From: Nothopassalora personata
Lineage: Eukaryota; Ascomycota; Dothideomycetes; Mycosphaerellales; Mycosphaerellaceae
Assembly (NCBI GenBank): GCA_033816765.1
Contig: CM066289.1
Span: 4,402,001-4,466,000, forward strand
Direction: 5' to 3'
DNA length: 64,000 nt
The notes beneath the pieces were generated by a model. It worked only from the letters and a program-made list of their open reading frames with translations, ran no database searches and was not told the DNA's origin. The translations under genes were made by a program, and so were the position numbers. Shown in pieces: positions 43,501 through 54,356 of the stretch; the stretch's first letter is position 1; each line of letters begins with the position of its first letter.

Positions 43501-45514
43501 CATAATCGTGAAGAATCGCGAGTCACGACAACCGATGTCCGCGTCGTTATCGAACGCTACCAACAACATGGGTATCAGCAAGACCCGACTTCCGATTACT
43601 GAGACATCTGACTGCATCAAGCTGCATCACGGGCAAGAGTTCACTGCTGCCGAAACCGAGATTGTGCGCTTCATGGAGTCTTGGGCATGCAGTGGCATAT
43701 TCATGGGCCTTCCTCGCATCGAGAGTCTGCCTCCACTGCTACTTCAGGCTACCGGGCTGTACGATAATCAGAGATTGGCAATTGGGACCGGCTTTGTGTT
43801 CCTTCAAGAGCTGGGCACTATCATGCCTTACGAGAACCGTGTTCGCTTCGATCAGCACTTGCTACTGCCCAGCTCGCAACACAGCAAGCCTCTTCAGAAT
43901 CTGATGACCAGTCTGATTGCCATGAAAGACAAGCACAACTTCAAAGATTCGATGGCTAACCTGCGCCACGACTGGAAAGATCTGCCTGTTTACTGCATCG
44001 ATGAGGCCAGCGCTCAGGAGATTGATGACGGCGTTTCAGTCGAGCCGGCAGGGACGAGCGCGGATGGCAAGGAGCAGTATTGGGTGCACATCCACATCGC
44101 CAATCCTACTGCCTTTTTTCCTCGTGATCATCCTTTGGCCAAAATGGCGAGACATATGGGAGAGACGATCTACATGCCAGAGCGAACATATATGATGTTG
44201 CCACGATGGGCTACCCAGAGACATTTCTCGCTTGCTCGAAACCGGCCAGCATTGACATTCAGCGCAAAACTGGACGAGGACGGCAAGACTGTCGACCAGA
44301 AGATCACGGCAGGAACGGTTCGCAATGTGGTGCCTCTTACAAGCGAGGAAGTCCAGCAGCTGATATCGGAGAATGGCATTCCAGAAAAGGCGCCGGAGCT
44401 TGTGCTCACTGTTGGTGGTGACCCTCCTCCTAGTCGGATTAGGAAGAGTCAGGTCCGTAATGTGACGGAAAGGAATGTCAATGACCTACGACTGCTAAGA
44501 AAAATAGCTGCAAAGCGTGCCAACATCAGGAAAAGTAATGGCGGAATCTTCTTCGACTCTCACAAGCCGAAAGTGAGCGTCTGGCAGTCCTGGAAGATCA
44601 ATGGTCTCGCATGGGATCATCCTTATCGGAAAGGCTCACGCATCGTCGAGGGTGACCCAGTCATTCAAATGCGTACCCCCGGTCTTCATAATTGGTTTGC
44701 TCCTAGCTCTAATGTTGTCGATGTCCTAGTGCGAGAGTGCATGTTACTCGCTTGCGAAACAGCGGCATCATGGTGCTCAGAGCGCAAAATTCCAGTCATT
44801 CACAGAGGCACCCTCCCAGACCCACAATACGACAGCCGCAAACTCTGGGAGGAGAAAATGTTACCGGCAATGCGAGAAGACGGTAGCTTGCCTATGCATC
44901 TCGGAGTGCAATATATCAGAACACTGGGTAGCACGGTCCTCGGCACCGAACCCAAACGCCACGCTTTCATCGGCATGGACCACTACAGCAAAGTCACATC
45001 CCCATTGCGACGTTACGGCGACATGATCCTCCACTGGCAAATCGAAACCGCACTCCGCCACGAAGCTCGAACCGGCAAAAGTCTCATCACCACCGACCCC
45101 AAACCCGACCGCTCCTTCCTCCCCTTTTCAAAACCCGTCCTCGACACCATCATGCTCGGCCTCCAACCCCGCGAATCCATCATCGCCCGTGCCAAGGCTA
45201 GAGCTGAAGACTTCTGGGCGTGCATGCTCATGTTCAGGAAGCATTACTTTAATGACGATGGGGAGCTGCCGTACAAGACGTGGAAAGTGTTTATACCGCA
45301 GGCGCCTGCGATCCTGAGGGACAATGGGACTGGGACGTATTGTGTGGAGTTGGGACTGAGCTTTACGATGCATGATCCGAAGAAGTATGGACTCGAGGCA
45401 GCGCAGCTGGGTGATGTGTGGGAGGTGGAGATTGACCTCGTGGATGTATATATGAGGGCGACTTTTGCGAAGCCGTTGAGGCTCGTGGGAAGGGAGGGGG
45501 CGGGGATTCTGTAA
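40502..45514 (+). CDS. cyt-4: mitochondrial 3'-5' exoribonuclease, RNase II family (Cyt-4/Dss1)
   Basis: Single exon of 1,670 residues, start ATG 40,502. The N terminus (SRSGALGK, CMSCRAKTQKRRYAR) is basic and Ser-rich, as in a mitochondrial presequence. Residues about 1-640 are mostly low-complexity, with one ordered block near 125-265. The conserved body starts near 650. The RNB catalytic domain spans about 1,155-1,510, with C-IDEASAQEIDDGVS (C1165; catalytic Asp cluster) and VTSPLRRYGDMILHWQ near 1,500. Known role of the family: degrades and matures mitochondrial RNAs, as the exonuclease of the degradosome in yeast (Dss1) and for intron and 5'/3'-end processing in Neurospora (CYT-4). It is about 500 residues longer than the roughly 1,100-residue Neurospora protein as I remember it, all at the N-terminal side. 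Confidence 0.93.
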   Translation: MLASRSGALGKSTKDAYVCMSCRAKTQKRRYARIGTPAAESHLAPYRRQLFERFERFEPPPANDQCRLLSTQSPARPSRDAPTQEPGTDGALNPVRGRFSRSRAPNTAAASPLSKSSKKKRRQMQAEQTTHHLVRHIRPDYAKYYQLNRLAIGAIYEDIRKYPQYTLDPLTIKSAQTSVRERGVLESMWLSESQLSSFGTAPLDNQSADMLQALDLNILEHDHHVYSSESMVASGLWLEQQDLRWHPEENRFLAFLMSMEDIWPFPAHMTSESSKAATAKSRSIESKFIKPEAIEPSRSFGTFAAPLISKVDRPSSGPFSSRSMHTGSVKPEAAEPSLRTRSIVSESKLSKNQTNDLRIRFVHHTQSHGLMRKHNVDVPLREPRIVKQGAATDSRLPSPQARTGQSNLNLVHEAARSWSPSPRSVPARPSSVRQTLMTTIDEHLREPFLAAPLATPKKTTSSTIANPLSVCSTHRDNLGVFESQTHGSGTGLSQAECTANASPRETSEQHNHEASDLFRDDAKSTLAAPAEPTKLMTNTAEEGQKTSERLDNETVIALGALEEATAAAPSSTKTISSSLQTEQRPRVTTAPGTSAFGGLAWQGSRLVARPLSSGQHGGGSRRLYHASTRWSQQSAAAMSTEQSVPQLSSIRYTIGEEPYSKMPSADEAENPNGIRAQLRKWQELHGHDDPMPEVVENEDYADMETPVNNLTRLPDDSAARRQLQQEEDEREAFTHFADLGKEGYDGTGKDDGRFLKMGDLVEIEYLSTERESILAVYVQSVLSGARVAQFFTMQGRWMHIPERAIMYSIPGWVSPELVKPLLDHLPTPEDTMDMDTLREKAYNEDLSVPREVAAPLVKRMVDFHNESQEMYRKNASTLDDAHNILSHDTDLRYGSLVSAATTLLRTSIDKLPLTALYTVRRALTHGGFAFNIDRRSHRLTGYMQIRSKEQVRMVENVREWIRQWQDDLAQTAGMDERQLSRRRVPKGAQHVYNFLEKARTIIVKNRESRQPMSASLSNATNNMGISKTRLPITETSDCIKLHHGQEFTAAETEIVRFMESWACSGIFMGLPRIESLPPLLLQATGLYDNQRLAIGTGFVFLQELGTIMPYENRVRFDQHLLLPSSQHSKPLQNLMTSLIAMKDKHNFKDSMANLRHDWKDLPVYCIDEASAQEIDDGVSVEPAGTSADGKEQYWVHIHIANPTAFFPRDHPLAKMARHMGETIYMPERTYMMLPRWATQRHFSLARNRPALTFSAKLDEDGKTVDQKITAGTVRNVVPLTSEEVQQLISENGIPEKAPELVLTVGGDPPPSRIRKSQVRNVTERNVNDLRLLRKIAAKRANIRKSNGGIFFDSHKPKVSVWQSWKINGLAWDHPYRKGSRIVEGDPVIQMRTPGLHNWFAPSSNVVDVLVRECMLLACETAASWCSERKIPVIHRGTLPDPQYDSRKLWEEKMLPAMREDGSLPMHLGVQYIRTLGSTVLGTEPKRHAFIGMDHYSKVTSPLRRYGDMILHWQIETALRHEARTGKSLITTDPKPDRSFLPFSKPVLDTIMLGLQPRESIIARAKARAEDFWACMLMFRKHYFNDDGELPYKTWKVFIPQAPAILRDNGTGTYCVELGLSFTMHDPKKYGLEAAQLGDVWEVEIDLVDVYMRATFAKPLRLVGREGAGIL
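40649..40675. repeat. 9-bp coding repeat in the Cyt-4-like gene
   Basis: Three units of TTCGAGCGA-type sequence encode FERFERFEP, directly after the presequence-like region. Confidence 0.75.
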
Positions 45515-46679
45515 AGGATATGTAAAGATTCTTTGCGTACGTCCTTGCGAGGTAGGCAGGCTAGATAGCGGAAATACGATGACTCCCTCGCTCAGCCGGC
45601 CTCTCATCGCTGCCTCACGATACCGACCATGTCAACGCCGCCGGAATGATCGCTTGGAGTTGTGGATCACTTCCACAACGTCAGCCCTCAGTCCTGCCAC
45701 AATCACTATCCCTATCGCACGCAAGGGTCTGCCAGTCGCGGCCTCATGCGGCCTCATTCCACCAAGCGAGACCTTTGCCACTTTCTGTCGGTGCGGAAAG
45801 CGGCTGTCGACCCGTCGAATGACTTGTTCTGTCACTGTCTGACCAGCACAGGCCTCCGGTTATTTTGTGTGCTCTGTCCATATCGAAGCCCTGCAAGACG
45901 AGCGGCTTTCGTGATTGAGGATGCAGCGGAATGACGCCCTGGCTTTCCTGGTAAGGGGTCACGACAAAAGAGGCGGTGGCCACTATAGCGCTAAATAGCC
46001 ATATTGTGGGTTAAGCCGGGAAAAGTGCTCCAAGCACTCGCGACACCTTCCGCAGCCATCGTGGTTTTGAGCTACGCAGCTGTTCCCTGAGCTATCGCGG
46101 CATTTAAGGGGTCGTCGTGGGCCTGTGGAGAGGCTGCCGCCTCCTTTTGTCGAGAGTCCTGGGGACTGAGCCATAACGCTTCCAAAAGTGGTACCTCAGG
46201 CACCAACCCATGATGCGCTGGCCATAATTGACGAGCTTTTGAAGCAATACAACGTCCCTTGAGGCTAGATGAGTAGCTCCCATCCACTTTCTCAGCCTGC
46301 CCCGGTCCGCTGCAGCATTTTTGGTCAGCAAGCTACATTGCAACATCCTGCCACAAGCGGTCGTGGCGATGTGTCCAGGACGCACGAGTAGGCGAATTAC
46401 TCCTCGTCGCCGCAGCATCTGGTCAACCGGACCCAGGTGATGGTGGGTGGCGTGAAGCTAGTCAGAGAATTGAGGACAGACTAAACTGCTGTGCGACTCG
46501 ATACGGCTGCGATGTTTGGTCTTTTATTTTTGAGGACAGCAGCCCTTATTATTCTCTCCTTTCTTCCACGTCTTCTTAGATTGATTCTCTATACCATTTC
46601 AGGATTTGTCTTCAGATACGAGACGAGACATACGACATTACAGATTCTGCACAGCGGCCGATTGCTGCGGTACGACACC
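45515..46679. other. intergenic region upstream of the secreted-protein gene
   Basis: 1.1 kb without a convincing gene. Several 60-105-residue frames exist on both strands but none has a protein-like composition or splice partners. The Met at 46,512 is in frame with the next gene and would add a 56-residue hydrophobic/basic leader. Confidence 0.5.
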
Positions 46680-48902
46680 ATGGCAGAACGAAGTGATTCG
46701 AAGCGTGCGCTTATGTGTGGATTCTTGGGACTTTCTGGTCTTTCCTGCTTGGCAGAAGCGCAGGATACAACACATGGCAGCCTCCCCACGGCACCGACTC
46801 TGAGTAAGGGGACAGAGTATCCCACAACATTGATGGAACCAGCGACTGCAAAACTTAATCAGACGTACCATATGGATGTATTATCCACCGTGACCCGCGT
46901 TCCAACTGTCACGACAGAAACATATACCATAACATCAGTGGCGTCGGGAAAGCCAGTCAACCACTTTCCGCCAGAATACTACGACGAAGACAGCAAAGGG
47001 CTATCGGGCAAGCTCATGGAAATGGTGACCGAAAGATGCTATGCCGAGGCTATTCATCGCCAATTGGTGAGTGTTTAACATCCATCCAGGCGATGCGAGA
47101 TCTTACCATGTACACGTCACTGACACACATTCCTGTAGCAACTCTACCCAAACTGTCAAGACTGGGTTCGAGAGGACAAGGTTGCACATGAGCTGTTCGA
47201 TTCCATGCCAGCCACATGGATGGCTCAAGACCTCGCCGCCGACAATGAAAGAAAAGCCCTCACTCACACGATCTCCGATGGCTGCAACAATGTATGTCAC
47301 GTCAAGCAGATGTCAGCGCTTTGCGACAGAGCCGCTATCACGGCATTCGGCTGGGTCGACCAAACCTGTAACACATACCAATGGGATCGCACGGTGCGAA
47401 CGACAAAAAATCAAGATCCCGATTCTCATCAGGATTCCTACCAGGGGAATGAAGGTCCCGGTAGCTTTGACGGGCAGAAAATCACTTGGGGATACTATCG
47501 GACCATCCAGGCTGTCGCGTCGATTGTGGGTGAGCAGGCCTACCATAAACCTTTCCAGAGTGTCGCGAACTTCCATGACTGGCTGCCAAAGATCAACATG
47601 CATGACTTCTGGGACAAAAAGGAGCACTGGAACAATTGGAAAAAGAAGTCAACGCTTCATCTGAACGATACTGAGACTACAGTCACGCATGACTTGGCTG
47701 GCGACGATGCTGTCAATGTCGATGTCGATGACGAGGACCTCAACGAAGAGCTACTCAATGCTCATCCTCTCGTCGACAAGAGAAAGAAGAAGGAGAAGAA
47801 GAAGAAGAAGAATAAGCACGGCAAACACGATCCCAGCACGACTTGCCTCTCCCGTAAGATGAAGTGGTCTGGTCCTTGTGGTGCAACTGATCCCTGGATC
47901 TCCAGCTCCCTCGCCAAAATCGGCGTCTTCGAAGCCCTCATGATGCCTGGCGTCCGAATTGACAAGGACGACACCTCCGGCCCCATCGCCAGGTTGGCAC
48001 ATCCCCAAGGCCCGTACGAACCAGACAGTCTATACCGCCCGTACTGGTACAAGCGCATGTCCGCAGTGCTTCGCACCTCCATCCTCGAGGATGTCCTCAG
48101 AAGGGAATCGTTCCTACGCTACGTCCTCGAAGCTGCCCAGAACCGTGGCTCCAACGCAATGTCGTGGAAACCAGAGCCAGAGCCAGTCTATCCCGCGCGC
48201 GCTTACTGGACCTGGGACTACCAGAACAAGCTCCGCGATCGGAAGCACTCGCCAGCAGGCCGTCGTCTTTTCTGGAAAAGTCATATGTGGCTATTCATCT
48301 GGCAGAGTTTCAAGGCTATCGAGAACAAGTGGATTGATCCGGAGATCAAGAAACCTGACCACAGGCCTGTCGAGGGAAGTGTCTATAAGTACACGTACTT
48401 TGATGTGCAGAAGGAGAAGAATGAGGTGGTGTACCTCCAGCTTTCGCAGTCGAGAGAGGGCCAAGAACGTGCGCTGGAGAAGAATATGCTCATCGAGTGG
48501 GATATTCTCGATCAGGATTCGAAAGCTACTGGCAAGAAGATCCTACGACGCGCCAAGGACGTCGTGGACTTGACTGCGGCTGCGAGAGCTGCGCAGTCTT
48601 CCATCGCGTCAAAGGCATCTGCAGCCGCGGCATCGAGCTCGAAGACCACCACACAGGTCCCGTCCGGGCCTTCTCTTACCGTGATGGCTGGGACAACTTA
48701 CATCTTCAACTCCTGGGCGGTGTCGGGGCTTACGTTGCTGGAGCCTGTGATGGTTTCGGCGATCATGGTGCCGAGTGTTTCGCTCATGCCTGTGCAGGCT
48801 CCGACGGTTCTGGTTCCCACCACTGTGATGGTCCCGTTGCCCACGGCGGCGCCGCAGACTACCATGTCGACTGTGAAGAAGGTAGTGAAGTCGGCAGCGT
48901 AG
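46680..48902 (+). CDS. secreted hypothetical protein, about 716 residues, one intron
   Basis: Exons 46,680-47,066 and 47,139-48,902. The 72-nt intron has donor GTGAGT, a CTGAC branch and acceptor CTGTAG and joins in phase 0. I chose ATG 46,680 because it sits in CACCATGG and starts a signal peptide (MCGFLGLSGLSCLAEAQ). The in-frame ATG at 46,512 is less suited. The mature part has a Thr-rich N-terminal region, a Cys/Trp-rich domain (about 100-270: YPNCQDW, CNNVCHVKQ, CDRAA, CNTYQWD), then an acidic run and a Lys run (KRKKKEKKKKKNKHGK). A second conserved-looking domain follows (about 330-560), then a Ser/Ala/Thr/Val-rich tail with a hydrophobic stretch. I do not recognise a family; I would treat it as a secreted or wall-associated protein. 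Confidence 0.75.
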
Positions 48903-50652
48903 GCTTACATCTCATGCTGGCTGTTATCAACATCCCGGGTTGTGCTAAGAGGTTCTGGGAAGATGATTTGGCTGGATTAGGAAGCACAGTGGCCTTAGAG
49001 ACCAGTATGGCTGTTCAGATGGACTGTTCGATGCTCGTTCATTGTCGATTACTGGAATCAGGACCATTGGGGCTAAAACGGCGTCTGGAAGAATGAGAGC
49101 TACCTTTAGAGTTTGCTTGGATCTTTTTGGCTCTCGGGGTAGTATGAGCCGTTCAAGTCGATGATCTGAATTCTGGATGAATTTTGGAAGTTAGAGCAGA
49201 TAGAACGCAGCTTAGCAGGAGTCGATAGCTAAACATTCAATTTTACCTGAACCGCTTCCTCCTCCTCGTGCTACCTGGTGAGACATTGGTTGATATTATG
49301 TATTAGAGCAACCAATGCCTTTCACGAAACTGGAACGTGTGCAAGTGACGACAGGAGGGGACCAGGAAGTCTTGATCTGAGGGCAAGTGTGAATTTCTTC
49401 CTCTGCTCTGCTGTAATCATCCGACCCTTCTCTTCGGCTTGCCTTGAATCTTTTTTGCAAAGCCCACCCTGCGGAGATGAACACTCCATGTAGGCAAATA
49501 AACTTCCACCATATTCGAGCCAGTGCTATTCGGTTGGGTATCGTCCTCCCCTTGCATTGCCAAGGCGCTGGAAGGCGTGGCATTCGTATACTTGTGGCCA
49601 TTAGCGTCTGCCGTCATGTGTGATGTCCTTGATTCTATTTCTTCCGACAGTACATGCCGGCCTTCCTGTAGATATGAAATTCGTTTACACTCAAGTAGTA
49701 AATCCGTGGCCATTACGATTGTAGTTTTTCTTCTCTTACCATCGCCGCACCATTGTCCTTACTTGGTGTTTGTGTTTTCCCAAAGCGCCTTTTGATTCCT
49801 TCTCTTCAAATCAATAGCTCCTCTCGCCGCCGCGTCGTGTCGTGTACCTATGGAACGGAAATTCGGTGAATTACTCCCATAGGGACATTTATGTCCTTTA
49901 TTATCCGTTTGCTGCGCGTGCGCATCCGTGTAGTAATGCCTGGCTTGATCGTGAGCGAAAAATGCCACCCGCAAGCAGTGCTGTCATCAAGCAATCAAGT
50001 TACTTGACTGACGCAAAATGCGATACTTGCTTAGATAAATGACTACTTACTTGCTTGACTAATATGCGCGGTCGGAGAGAACAAATTACTACTGACGCGT
50101 GATTGATAAGCCTCAACGGTGGACTGAGGAAGTGCGACAAGAGAAGAGGAAGTTTCCTCCCTCTGCTCCACCACATTGCCTACATGTCTATTTCGCCCAT
50201 GGAGGTCGATAGCCCAGGGCGTAGCATCCAGCCACAGCAGCGACATGACGCGTCGATATGTCAGATCCGTCGTCGCCTGGCGTGATGTTGATTCGTTTGC
50301 CATCTCAGTTTCCTCGGCCCCTTTCTTCTTTCTTCCTCCACCAACAACACTCACCTCACTCATACAATGCTGACCACGCATACATTCCCATGGCACCGCC
50401 GTAATTCGTCTGTTCCCACTCGCCTCCCATCTGGAGGCACGGTCAGCAATGGAGTCACCATCCAGCGCGTGATCCGCGACAAGTAGCCAGGCGGTCGTGC
50501 AATAGGCAACGCAGGGGTCCTGCCCAAGGCCTTCGTCAAGTTTGGCTACTCCCTCGACAACGGAATAGCCGTGGTCACCTGGTCCTTTGCCTAAGGTAAG
50601 CCGCTTTCCCCAGCTTGCTGTCTCATTCGCCCATCACGTGGTAAAGGCTCAC
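48903..50652. other. gene-poor interval with small fragments
   Basis: 1.7 kb with no convincing gene. A plus-strand frame ending with a TAA near 50,590 (about 50,405-50,593; VTIQRVIRDK, a stop, then LPKAFVKFGYS and VVTWSFA) looks like a decayed C-terminal exon. Other frames (49,296-49,713 minus; 50,043-50,396 minus) lack protein-like composition. Confidence 0.4.
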
Positions 50653-51144
50653 GTAAAAGTCAGGACCCAGCTCAGCGCTGATCTCGCTCTCAAACTCGCA
50701 ATGATCTACCCACACTCTCGTCGAGTTCTGCACCGTCATGCCGTCTCCGCCTTCGACGAAACGAATACCGATATTACGAACAATGACGTTCGTTGCATTG
50801 TAGATGTTGATGCCTTCGCCGATGATGTTGGCTCCTTTGCCTTTGCCGAGCAGGCTGGTGTTTGAGCCGACTACCAATCGAGAGGAAGGTCTGATCTCGC
50901 CGTCAAGGTAGATGACTTTTGGGTTGTCTCCAACGACTGCGGCTATGAGCTCTTCGATGGTCGTGACCGTGATGGTTTCACCGCCTTTGCCACCTGTCGT
51001 TGGGCCAAGCGGGTTGTCGAGTGCAAAACCTTCAAGCCCAGACGCGTGGCCTGGCTCCCAAGAATCGATCCATTCGTGCCATGTTGGGGCAGCAAGTACT
51101 GCAGAGTTGAAGCTCAGAGCTGCAACAAAGATACCAAACCTCAT
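50653..51144 (-). pseudogene. truncated pectate lyase (PL1 family), N-terminal half only
   Basis: 164 codons from ATG 51,144. Signal peptide MRFGIFVAALSFNSAVLA, then the start of a PL1 beta-helix: LEGFALDNPLGPTTGG (about 36-51), ITVTTIEELIAAV, VIYLDGEI, SLLGKGKGANIIG, NVIVRNIGIRFV, TRVWVDHCEFES (the vWiDH block) and GPDFY. The frame then meets a splice donor (GTGAGC, 50,652-50,647). The expected next exon, with the catalytic Arg and the remaining helix turns, is absent: downstream sequence shows no PL1 similarity. The normal length is about 310-340 residues. Read through the donor, it ends 9 codons on. The intact enzyme would cut de-esterified pectin outside the cell with calcium; this copy should be inactive. 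Confidence 0.8.
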
Positions 51145-51159
51145 TTCGAGAAATTGCAA

Positions 51160-51935
51160 GCACTTTCCGATACTCCAGCTACATACGCGTCCTTGCTCTT
51201 ATACTACCTCTCCGCCAAGTCTGCGCCATCCCACAATCTTGATCAGTCTGCACACATTGTTGCCACATGGTATTGTTCCGCCAATCTCTTTCATCGCCAA
51301 GCCTTACCCCAAAATGTTCGCAAATGCGATGCCATCCTGCATCGCTGGAAAGTGCTCCGAGATGAAATCCAGATCTCTCCGCTTCGAAAGAGGCGAGGCA
51401 ATATATATTGCTTGGCCGTTCCTGCAGGTGTTCCATGAGCCATCAGTTGTGGAGTGCATGAGGGGATCGTGCCGAAGCGATATGCAGGTGATTTATCAGG
51501 GGTTGCATAGCTGTGCAACGCGACTTCACGTACAACAATGATGCTGCAAGACATGGCTGCAGTATTGGCCGTTTGCCCCGTTGTCAACCTACGATGGTGA
51601 TAGTCTTCCCGAGGCGCTTTCTCGCGTGGTTGACGCCTTGATCGACTGAACTTGATGGCGATGGTCGGAGGTGGTTCCTGGCAGCGTGGTCAGTTCATGT
51701 CTGGCGAAGTCGAACAGTGCTTACCGCCTTCTGCTGCGCTGCTCTTAGCTTCACTGCCATCGACGACCACGTCATCGACGCACAGCTACTAGTCCCTCGC
51801 ACTACATAGAAGTGCCAGCGCTCCACGAGAGTGATTTGTTCTCGCGGTTGACTCCGCGGCGTTTGTCATCACAGTGTTACCAGCCATCTGCAGAGTTTGG
51901 TCTCGCAGTTCACTCTGCGTTGCGCCTCTAGCGCG
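51160..51935. other. intergenic region
   Basis: 0.8 kb upstream of the pectate lyase fragment, without a supported gene. Two short imperfect repeats (TCTCGCGGTTGACTC at about 51,839 and TCTCGCAGTTCACTC at about 51,901) are the only structure seen. Confidence 0.45.
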
Positions 51936-52247
51936 TCAAAAAGGGCGAGGCCAGTGGGCTATCTCCCCGACCCTAAGGCCGAGGCGGTGCGCCGCGATCT
52001 CACCCAGCAGGCGGTCGAGCCGTGCGCGCTGCTGCTGCGTCAAGTTGTCGTTGTCCCAGTCGACGAGCAACGCCATGTGCTCGCCGTCTGGATTGGCTTG
52101 GGCGCGGTGGATGTAGTTCAGGACTACGGCGGCGTCGAAGTCTTGGTGGTTGCGGTGGAGGACCCAGACGCGGCTCATCACGCTGGCCACTGCGTCGAAG
52201 GTGGCGTGCGCTGCCACTGCGTTGGCGATGTCTTGCTCGGAGGCCAT
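51936..52247 (-). CDS. small hypothetical protein, 103 residues
   Basis: Start ATG 52,245-52,247 in a good context (CCAACAATGG). The product is acidic/neutral with predicted helices, a DWDNDN turn and a QQQRARLDRLLGEIAAHRLG helix. No signal peptide, Cys motif or known domain. The start context and composition speak for a real gene, but I do not recognise the family. Confidence 0.5.
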   Translation of the reverse strand: MASEQDIANAVAAHATFDAVASVMSRVWVLHRNHQDFDAAVVLNYIHRAQANPDGEHMALLVDWDNDNLTQQQRARLDRLLGEIAAHRLGLRVGEIAHWPRPF

Positions 52248-52399
52248 TGTTGGTGGGTGATGGTGGTGGTGGTGATGGTGCTGTTCTGGTTCGTAGTGGT
52301 GTGCGCGTCCTGTTTGTTAGTGTGTCTTTTTGGTTGCGTTGATGGCAGAGCTTTTCTTTTATGGCAATGCTATGTGAGGTTGCAAGGATCTCAAACGTC

Positions 52400-53520
52400 G
52401 TAGCACGCCTTCTTCACTTTACTTTATGGCAGCCAATGGAAGGGCAGCTTTGGAGGCATTGATCAAAGTATGTGCAGCGGAAAGCCGTTTGTCGACAAAC
52501 GCTGGTATCGTTGGGCAGCATCGATAAATTTCAGATCGATGGATTCGTCTCCAAGCATCGTTCACTACCTGCTGTCGATGTGTCCGCATATTCAGCTCGC
52601 CCCTCGCTATCGTTACAGTGATGAAGCGCAGTCCGGGCATTGATATGGCACCGCATAGAGTTCCGGTTCCAGCAGACACATTGCAGTGAGTGCCGGTGGA
52701 CAGGAGGCTGAAAACCCAGAGATCTGAGGATCGAAGGAACCAAACAATACAAAGTGATACGTTGAAGCATGACTGACCACTGCAATCACACACTGCGTGC
52801 TGCTCGACCTCGCCTCGAGTACGATCTTCGCGTCTGGCTCTCCACGTCTTATATTTGTATGGAGTGGTAGTTCAATCCACCTCTTCCACTCCGTCGACCG
52901 GCAGTGGCGGCCAGGCTTTCTGCTTGAGGTAATTGATCAAGGCAACGATGGCAGCTCGATAGTGTCGATGGCAGCCATGTAGATGGGTCGCCATGCAGGT
53001 AGAATTCCAGTCTTTTGCCACTTCTCGCACATGGCATCCGAGATGTCATCGGCAGCGTGCGCCGTGTTGACGTTCAGCTGGTTGTGAGCCACGACATAGA
53101 TATGCGAAAGGAGCTGGACCCACAGATAGCCATGCCCGGTTGTACCCCTTCTCATGTTGTATGTCGTCTTGCACTGATGATGAGTTGGCGAGCGAAGTCG
53201 TCGGAGACGGTCATTTTGGTCCAGCCGAGACCTGGAAGTGCTCACGATGTTCTTAGGATAATGCATGGAGAAGTTCATGAGAAGTCGGGATACGATCCTT
53301 CAGGCCTCCGTCTGCAGTGGCCATATGAGTGAGGGTCCTGGCAGAACGCGCGGTTGGTGAGAATGCATCGCCAGTCGTCACGGTCACATGAGAATGCTAT
53401 CTCTTCTGCCAATGCCATCTCGTCTGCCAATGCTCGCCAGAAAGACCAAGCATTGTCGGTATTGACGACAGTGCAACTAAAGCACCGCTGGATCACAGGA
53501 TCGCGGGAGCTGAATAGGAG
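52400..53520 (-). pseudogene. possible eroded or intron-rich minus-strand gene, unidentified
   Basis: Several minus-strand stretches look protein-like in different frames: 53,275-53,496 (DNAWSFWRALADEMALAEE, DDWRCILTNRAFCQDP), 52,937-53,278 (AADDISDAMCEKWQKTGIL) and a stretch near 52,880-52,990 (IVALINYLKQKAWPPLP). I could not find splice sites that join them without stops, so this is either a gene with short introns or a decayed one. No family recognised. Confidence 0.3.
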
Positions 53521-53699
53521 TTACCCCATGGTCAATGGTGGTTGTGAAATGAGGACTCACAGGAGGGGAAAGGTGGAGAAGGAGGAACGGTTCGGCGTGG
53601 AGGGTGATTGTTTAGCCGGCCGGACGGCGAGACCGGCGTTTATCTCCTCCCTCTCCTCCTCCTCCTTCACACCCACCCACCATCCCCTCTTCTCAAACG

Positions 53700-53972
53700 A
53701 TGGCAGACTTGGAAGACCCCATCACCGCCACCGTAGTTTTCACAAAATCTCAGGTCACAGCAACATGGACCTTGTCCGAAAACTTAACAATCCTCCAGCT
53801 TGCCGAGAAAGCAGGCCTCAAGCCGAAGTTCGGGTGCAGAAGTGCGATTTGTGGAACGTGTGAGAGTAAGATCGTGAAGGGACAAGTCTATGGTCCGGAA
53901 GGAGATAGGCCGCAGGGTGTGTTCATTTGTCAAAGTCGGCCTGCTACGATGGAGATTGAGATCGAATTGTAA
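53700..53972 (+). CDS. 2Fe-2S ferredoxin-type protein, 90 residues
   Basis: Single exon from ATG 53,700. The plant-type [2Fe-2S] loop is complete: C46-x4-C51-x2-C54 with the fourth Cys at C77 (VFICQSRP). N-terminal beta strands (ITATVVFTKSQVTATW, then LTILQLAEKAGLKPKFG) complete the beta-grasp fold. Many fungal proteins carry this domain at the C terminus of a pyridoxamine-oxidase-like flavoprotein or a reductase; here it appears stand-alone with no upstream partner exon visible. No mitochondrial presequence is seen, so it is probably a cytosolic electron carrier or a domain remnant that stayed open. Confidence 0.85.
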   Translation: MADLEDPITATVVFTKSQVTATWTLSENLTILQLAEKAGLKPKFGCRSAICGTCESKIVKGQVYGPEGDRPQGVFICQSRPATMEIEIEL

Positions 53973-54356
53973 GGGAGGTGGGAAAGGGGGATATTGGGGC
54001 TTCGGGATCGAGCATAAAAGCCCTCCTGGCCTGTGTCATGGGTTCGGTTCCCGCTGCAAGATGGCGACGGTCTTGGAAGTGGAAAGGACGCGTGAATCCG
54101 AGGATTTGATACACAATGCGGCCAGAGAAAGCAATACCGATCGACAGAGCTTTTGGACGACAACGGTCTCCTCTCCTCCGAACAAAACGAAAAAGAAAAA
54201 CGCCTAATCAAGCCAAGAACCCAACATTCTATCCCAGCCCATCCCATCGCTAAACGCTTCACAAACCAACTTGAAGGAAAACTTTTCGCAACCCGACCCC
54301 CTCCCTCACCACACCTCCCGTCCCTCGACAGCGTAGCGAAGTTTCAGACTTAGGAA
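53973..54356. other. intergenic region
   Basis: 0.4 kb between the ferredoxin gene and the small minus-strand gene. GGGTTCGGTTCCC (about 54,041) looks like a tRNA B box but there is no cloverleaf around it. Confidence 0.5.

Noticed and set aside
54030..54060. tRNA-like B box GGGTTCGGTTCCC
   Set aside because: No acceptor, D or anticodon stems can be formed around it.
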